Assembly (NCBI GenBank): GCA_016256075.1
Contig: SDVU01000505.1
Span: forward strand, 1-12,796
Reading direction: 5' to 3'
DNA from: Dictyocoela muelleri
Taxonomy: Eukaryota; Microsporidia
Length of the DNA: 12,796 bases
Position numbers and translations under genes: made by a program. Below the pieces are notes generated by a model that was not told where the DNA came from, did not search any database, and worked only from the letters and a program-made list of their open reading frames with translations. Below, one piece after another: positions 8,558 through 12,796 of this stretch (position 1 is the first letter of the stretch; each line of letters opens with the position of its first letter).

Positions 8558-8629
8558 AATACTGGGGCATGAGTCAAATACTAGGGCATGAGTCAAATAA
8601 TGGGGCATGGGTCAAATACTGGGGCATGG
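8558..8629. repeat. Subterminal 19-bp repeats in the left inverted repeat
   Basis: Units of ACTGGGGCATGAGTCAAAT start at 8561, 8580, 8599 and 8618, the last one partial. The right inverted repeat carries the same unit in reverse with one copy fewer (about 9710-9775). Such arrays are plausible transposase-binding sites; that role is inferred. Confidence 0.8.
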
Positions 8630-8813
8630 TTCGATTCTATGTCAATTACATTTTTTTGAAAAATAAACCATAATGAATATAAATTGTTTTATAAATTGAT
8701 TAAAAACAAATAGTTTATTTATAAATATTTTATTTATCTTAAATTACAAAATCTAAATTATAATTTTATAAAAAATCTGATAAATTAATGATTTATTTGA
8801 GTAATTATAGTTA

Positions 8814-9616
8814 TTATTGTTCAAATAGTTCGGCGTCACATAAATTTTTATATTTTTTTCTAAATAAGAACTCTGCTAGATATTCCTTAAATAATTCCTA
8901 TTATTCAAATTAGAAGTTCTAAGGAACAATTTAAGCCTTCACCATAATGATTCTATTGTTTGGGTGTGCACATCAGGATTGTTTGTATTAAGGAAATTCC
9001 TCGAATGATTCATAGTGTAATGGGCATAGTTGGGATTATCGTTAATATTCTAAAATATGCTGGCCATTCATCACTATATATGATAGCATCTTGACAAATA
9101 AAATTTGTAATTATTCGGGCTATGCTTTCTGCATTTCTTCTTTCTACATTTTTTAAAAATGAACCATCCCCATTTCTTTCAATAGCAGCAAATAACCGTT
9201 GTTACTTACCAGCCACCCTCTATTGTTCTTTCTCTCGCTATTAAAGTCTCATTAATTTCCACTATAGTGGAATTTCCTAATGTTGAGAAATTATTATCCA
9301 TATATAATTTTATTTTTCTTCTGATCAAATTAATAATTTTCTAGACACCGCCTTTTGAAAGTTCAAGTTCTTTACAAATTTTTGCATTTGAATTATTTAA
9401 AGCAAATAATCGGATAATGTCCATAATATCTCTAATTTTCTGACGGGTCCTTTTAAATGGTGTATATTTACAGATATCATAACTTTTCTTGCAAATTTTA
9501 CAAAATCATCTTAACATAAAAGATCTTGAAATGTCAACGTTTGTATGTAATTCTATATTACAATCCGGATATGAAATGATTTTTACAATATTTAAACGAA
9601 ATAAATGATATTTCAT
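8814..9616 (-). pseudogene. Inner Merlin/ISXO2-like transposase, decayed
   Basis: The likely start is the ATG at 9616-9614 (minus strand) and the stop is at 8816-8814. That gives about 800 bp, a normal length. In order one reads an N-terminal zinc-binding part (PDC, then FCKICKKSY), helices ending KICKELELSKGGV, and the first catalytic strand STIVEINETLI, which has asparagine where the family has aspartate. Next come AAIERNGDGSF, the second catalytic strand AIIYSDEWPAY, and the C-terminal block HYTMNHSRNFLN followed by DVHTQTIESLW with the catalytic glutamate. Three in-frame stops (after FMLR, after KGGV and after ESLW) look like tryptophan codons changed to TGA or TAG. At least three frame changes separate the blocks. 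The element is dead but recognisable throughout. Confidence 0.87.
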
Positions 9617-10420
9617 TGTTTCAGAATCAATATAAGAATTTTTTTCAATAAATTATAAAACAATTTATTATTCATTATGGGTTTATTTTTTTGAAAAAAA
9701 ATGTAATTGACATAGAATCGAACCATGCCCCAGTATTTGACTCATGCCCCAGTATTTGACTCATGCCTTAGTATTTAGACCAGACCTAACATACTTTTTT
9801 ATCAAGTTTGTCATCGTTTCGATTTTTCTGTCGGGAACTATCCAATGATCATTCTTCCAGAATTTTGCTCTATTAAACCTACAAATTAAGTAGATACAGG
9901 TTGATTATCATCTTGTCTAGAAGAACAAAAAAAAATTTGCTTATCAGAGAATATCAATTTGAACATTATATTGACCTCCTAACATTATATTTCTCAATTG
10001 CTTAATCTTTTCTGATATGAATAAGTTAAGATCCAGTTTTATCTTCTGAAAAGAACTTTTTGATATCTTGAAATCGTTTATAATCTTCTTTTGATAATCA
10101 TCGTTAAGAAATTCAAAAATAGAAAGCAGTTTTTTATGAATAGGTATAGAAGGAAAATTTATCTTTTTATCTTTATACAAGATGTTTCGTTTTCTACAAT
10201 TCTAATTTTTACATCTTAAACATGCGCCAAGCATATATTCTTCATCAAAAAAAAACCATTTAAACACCACACTTAGTACATTTTATATCTTTTGGAACTA
10301 AATCCTTCTCTAATAGAAAATTCAAAGCATCTTTAGTGCTTATAAAACTTTTGGAGCTTTTTAATTTGGTAAGCCATTTCTTTCTCTCATTTTTAGGGGT
10401 ATTTTTATTTTTTTTTCTTT

Positions 10421-10465
10421 AAGGCCGTGTGACCGGGCAGAAAATCTGCCCGGTCACACGGCCTT
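10421..10465. repeat. Perfect 45-bp hairpin at the right terminus of the outer Merlin
   Basis: AAGGCCGTGTGACCGGGCAG and its exact complement face each other across AAAAT. The outer half is the terminal repeat of the outer Merlin. The inner half is an inverted copy of it that is lacking at the left end. It abuts the start of the transposase region, so it could act as a terminator or be an end duplication. Neither can be decided here. Confidence 0.85.
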
Positions 10466-10472
10466 GGTTCAA

Positions 10473-11145
10473 AATGTTTATGACCTTCGGCTTTTTAATT
10501 GAAAAACATGTAATTAAAACGTTTTTTATCTTGGAATCGAAATTTCTTAATGTTTTTAAAAATAAAAATAATAATAGAATAAAAATTCTCTAATGTTTTA
10601 TATAAATTTTTTGAATTTATGAAAAATAGAGAATGAGTTGTTTTTTTGAATATTAAATGATATTTTATTAACAAAAAATGTGCATATAGGATGTAGTCGT
10701 TTTTAAAGTTATGTGTAAAGGAGTTGATCAATCATTATCGAAATTTTTAATTCGTTTAAGAACTCAAAAATACTGCAAGAAAAAGAGATATTTGAAGAAT
10801 TAATAAACTAAGTGCGATAGTGTTTCAAAAAATGAAAATTACACAAAAAATTAAAAATATATTTAAAAACTATTGGAATTAAGATTTATTTTTTTGGAAG
10901 CATACAAATAACATCTGATTTCAAATTAAATTTATAAAAAATATTTTTTTATATATAGTTTGATTTTTTTAGATATTATTTTTTTGCTAAATTTTTAATT
11001 AAAATTAAGAATTTTAAATTAATCTGAATTATTTAAACAGTGGTATTTTCTTATAACAAAAACATACACCCCGAATTTTTAGACGAAAAATGTCGTTTGG
11101 ATCAAAATAGTCTTTTGGACCATTTTGGACCATTTTGGCCCAAAC
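10473..11145. other. AT-rich spacer without a supported gene
   Basis: A minus-strand open frame of 78 residues (10495-10731) is low-complexity, F/I/N/K-rich and has no recognisable family, so I do not call it a gene. A plus-strand patch near 10733-10810 reads coding-like for fewer than 30 residues. Direct copies of TTTTGGACCA lie at about 11110-11135, just before the pogo-like end. Confidence 0.4.
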
Positions 11146-12075
11146 GTAATACCTCTTTATTTTACCATCCTCTCTGATTTACAACCCTCAGTATTTTTAT
11201 TATATCTTAAAAATTATTTAAATATATTTATCAAACCATCTTTATTCTCCCACCCCACCATTTATTTTACCGGCCTCTTTATTTTACAATTTTAAAATTA
11301 AAAACATTACTTTAGCACACTTATCCTACTTTTTTAAATAATCCCAATTATATTTTTTATATCTTGGACCTCAAACAATGAAAAAAATAAAATAAAATTC
11401 TAAGAATGAAAAATTATCACTAGCGGAAAATTTTGAAATAATTGAGTTTAAGACTGTCAACATAGACATTTCTGATACTAGAATTTCAGAAATATTCGAT
11501 CAAAAGTACAGAAAAACAGCAAACTGCGAAATTTAAAAAATTACATTAAAATATCTCAGCAATTAGAAACGCTTTCATTATAAATAGTAAACTTACACGT
11601 CCAGTGAAACTTTAAATATGTGCATTAGATAAAGAATTAAAAGAACGTATTAATATTGTTGAAATTAAGGAGGCCTTCTCACAGATGCTATCCTTAAGGA
11701 AAAGACTATGGAAATATATCAAACACAAATAAATGATTTACATTTGAAGCACCAAATCATAATTTTAAGTACTCGAATGGATGGCTACATAGATTAAAGT
11801 TGAGTCACAATTTATCGCTTAAGAATTGTTCTGGAAAATCATTTAATGCTAAAAACGAAAACTGTGGAGATTTCGATAATTTAGTTCATTAAAAATCACG
11901 TTTTATAGTGAAGTAAAATTTGTTTAACTGTGACGGATCGAGTTTTTTTTTAACTTGGCTCATCAAAAAGCTTGGTTTAGAAGGTTAGGAGTGGAATAAG
12001 AGACTTAAAGGTCGAATAAATAATTACTGACATGTAACATGGATAGTACAGAAAATCTGAAACCTTGAGTTATAG
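11146..12075 (+). mobile_element. Pogo/Tigger-like DNA transposon remnant, right end missing
   Basis: The left end, GTAATACCTCTTTATTTTAC, and the following 80 bp match the solo end at 7213-7294. The words CCTCTTTATTTTAC recur at about 11271. A broken transposase follows in the expected position. No matching inverted right end is found. Recognisable sequence stops near 12075, shortly before the 22-bp satellite, so the element is truncated on the right. Confidence 0.75.
11402..12075 (+). pseudogene. Pogo/Tigger-like transposase fragment (CENP-B-type DNA-binding domains and start of DDE domain)
   Basis: The first block, KLSLAENFEIIEF to RISEIFDQKYRKTANCEI (11402-11535), resembles the N-terminal CENP-B/psq helix-turn-helix. 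A second block, TDAILKEKTMEIYQ (about 11682-11725), and then FKYSNGWLHRLKLSHNLS (about 11757-11820) match the CENP-B-type DNA-binding domain of Tigger transposases. FNCDGSSFFF (11923-11952) aligns with the first catalytic aspartate motif of the family, N-x-D-E-T/S. Next come GRINN and then LTCNMDSTENLKP (about 12027-12065), which match the following DDE strand. Several stops and frame changes separate these blocks, and the rest of the catalytic domain is absent. This is an old, dead copy. Confidence 0.75.
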
Positions 12076-12100
12076 TTAAATTTGCGAATACAGTCCATTT

Positions 12101-12247
12101 CATTTTTATAATCACCATATTGCATTTTTATAGTCACCATATTGCATTTTTATAGTCATCATATTGCATTTTTATAGTCAATATATTGCATTTTTATAGT
12201 CATCATATTGCATTTTTATAGTCAATATATTGCATTTTTATAGTCAC
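12101..12247. repeat. 22-bp tandem repeat, six and a half copies
   Basis: Units begin exactly every 22 bp (12101, 12123, 12145, 12167, 12189, 12211, then partial at 12233). The core is CATTTTTATAGTCA followed by a variable CCAT/TCAT/ATAT and ATTG. The last units alternate between two variants, hinting at a 44-bp higher-order period. The unit shares TTGCATTnTTATAG with the 22-bp units inside the foldback arms. Confidence 0.92.
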
Positions 12248-12656
12248 TTTTTTATTTATAAAAAAAGTACCCCTTAAATGTATTTAGATAGAAAAAAAAA
12301 TTGCAATAAAAATAGTAATAATGTTAACGACTTAGAGAGAAGGCATATGAATATATCACGCGAGACCAAAAGAAAGAAGGCGACTAGACAATAAAAAAAC
12401 TTTATTAAATATTTTTCGCCTATAAAAATATTTCTTGTTAATAAAGATGTCTTTTTTTTAAATTTTTCTTTAAAACTTTAAAAAATTTTATACAACTCAA
12501 TTCATTTTTTATTTTCATCATTTGGCATTTTATAAATACAATATTATTTTTAAAGTACCTTTTTATTTAGTGATACAATAAAAATAATTCTTTTTAAGAA
12601 CATCATTCGATGCAAAAACATATTAAATTTAAAAAATATAGAAAAAAGATGTTTTA
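12248..12656. other. AT-rich spacer
   Basis: No supported gene. A very short plus-strand frame ending at about 12392 encodes a basic tail (SRETKRKKATRQ) but cannot be extended into anything recognisable. The remainder is AT-rich with poly-T runs. Confidence 0.4.
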
Positions 12657-12796
12657 TTATATAAAATCAACTTTGCCATTTGCTCTTTCTACCCAAATCC
12701 GCATATGGCGAAAATAACCATTCATATTAAAATCACCGGCATTTAAAACTTCTTCAATAATACTAATAAGTCTTTCTCTTGTCATGTTTATACCTC
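12657..12796 (-). CDS. Short coding-like frame entering from the right edge, unknown
   Basis: On the minus strand an ATG at 12785-12783 opens a 42-residue frame ending at the TAA at 12659-12657. The frame also stays open upstream to the window edge, so it may be the C-terminal end of a longer gene. The composition looks coding, with more GC than the surroundings and a normal mix of residues (LNAGDFNMNGYFRHMRIWVE). The N-terminal part is predicted to be helical by eye. I do not recognise a family, and no CCC motif precedes the ATG. It could equally be a fragment of another transposon. Confidence 0.4.
   Translation of the reverse strand, partial: GINMTRERLISIIEEVLNAGDFNMNGYFRHMRIWVERANGKVDFI

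Larger units (their letters stand above)
8546..9787 (-). mobile_element. Inner Merlin-type DNA transposon, 1242 bp
   Basis: Terminal inverted repeats of about 150 bp run from 8546 rightward and from 9787 leftward. Both begin with a variant of GTCTGGTCTAAATACT and include GGTTCGATTCTATGTCAATT. The 8-bp word AACATACT flanks the element on both sides (8538-8545 and 9788-9795). The transposon sits inside the outer Merlin transposase gene. Removing it with one duplication copy rejoins the outer frame as LIKKYV-LVGTTIITDGY. Its own minus-strand gene is a different Merlin/ISXO2-like transposase, so this is not a duplicate of its host element. Confidence 0.92.
8250..10410 (-). pseudogene. Outer Merlin/ISXO2-like transposase, split by the inner transposon
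   Basis: Read on the minus strand, the N-terminal part (about 10410-10190) has the family's helical start (STKDALNFLLEKDLV). A zinc ribbon with CTKC and a later CLRC follows. The next part (10180-9944, 78 residues open) contains the LGGQYNVQID strand carrying the first catalytic aspartate. After it come the family blocks QIFFCSSRQDDNQPV, VGLIEQNSGRMII and IETMTNLIKKYV. The gene is then interrupted at 9796 by the inner transposon. Past the insertion (8537 downward) it resumes with TTIITDGYPSYPQAV (second aspartate), VVNHSRGFKNKQGYHTNNI and LWSQLKYYVKK. The third catalytic residue, a glutamate in the family, is a stop codon here (NI-stop-NLW). Further stops lie in the zinc-ribbon region and after the first aspartate, along with frameshifts, so it is dead. 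Its natural stop codon lies at 8250-8252, next to the MITE. Confidence 0.85.
7795..10463 (-). mobile_element. Outer Merlin-type DNA transposon, interrupted twice
   Basis: The ends are GGCCGTGTGGCCG on the left and CGGTCACACGGCC on the right, inverted with one mismatch. They are flanked by near-identical 9-bp direct repeats: TTGGTGCAA at 7786-7794 and TTGGTTCAA at 10464-10472. Merlin elements make 8-9-bp duplications and often begin with GG. The gene inside, on the minus strand, encodes a Merlin/ISXO2-like transposase. Subtracting the inner transposon (1242 bp), the hairpin MITE (336 bp) and their duplications leaves about 1075 bp, a normal size for a Merlin element. The many lesions show it is dead and older than its two passengers. 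Confidence 0.82.

Noticed and set aside
9200-9215. GGTAAGT splice-donor-like word in the inner transposase
   Set aside because: No acceptor restores the frame convincingly; frame decay explains the break better.
10495-10731. Minus-strand frame of 78 residues
   Set aside because: Low-complexity F/I/N/K-rich translation of AT-rich DNA with no family features and no start context.

Overview
The window looks like a repeat-rich, very AT-rich eukaryotic nuclear contig from a small intron-poor genome. My best guess is a microsporidian of the expanded, transposon-loaded kind. Four things suggest this: the large genes are intronless; a CCC triplet sits directly before the ATG of both long open frames (227 and 4168), a start-codon signal described for microsporidia; the window holds a leucine-rich-repeat (LRR) protein; and it holds Merlin/ISXO2-type transposons, which are known in microsporidia. 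An early-diverging fungus with an expanded LRR family is the main alternative. The lineage call is inference.

From left to right: 227-1468 is a broken retrovirus-type integrase remnant. An 11-bp satellite follows (about 1681-1995), then a decayed tRNA-like sequence (2064-2134) and a cluster of GC-rich mini-hairpins (2201-2330). Next comes a 1.7-kb foldback-type element (about 2339-4032) whose two long inverted arms are built of tandem repeats. A truncated tRNA-like half abuts its right tip. The only intact large gene is a 799-residue LRR protein (4168-6567), built on a strikingly regular super-repeat of about 53 residues.

The right half is a transposon graveyard. A hAT-like end (about 6873) and a pogo-like end (7211) precede a three-layer nest at 7795-10463. 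An old Merlin-type transposon with 9-bp target duplications was hit by a 336-bp perfect-hairpin MITE at its transposase stop codon. It was also hit by a second, different Merlin-type transposon inside its transposase gene. Both insertions carry 8-bp target duplications. Removing the inner transposon and one duplication copy rejoins the outer transposase frame exactly at the breakpoint, which confirms the boundaries. A decayed pogo/Tigger element follows (11146-about 12075), then a 22-bp satellite (12101-12247) whose unit resembles one inside the foldback arms. A short coding-like frame enters from the right edge on the minus strand.

No operon or pathway is visible. The LRR gene appears to be the sole host gene, surrounded by mobile DNA of at least five kinds. 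I found no undescribed enzyme system. The most unusual items are the foldback element, the three-layer Merlin nest and the repeat architecture of the LRR protein.
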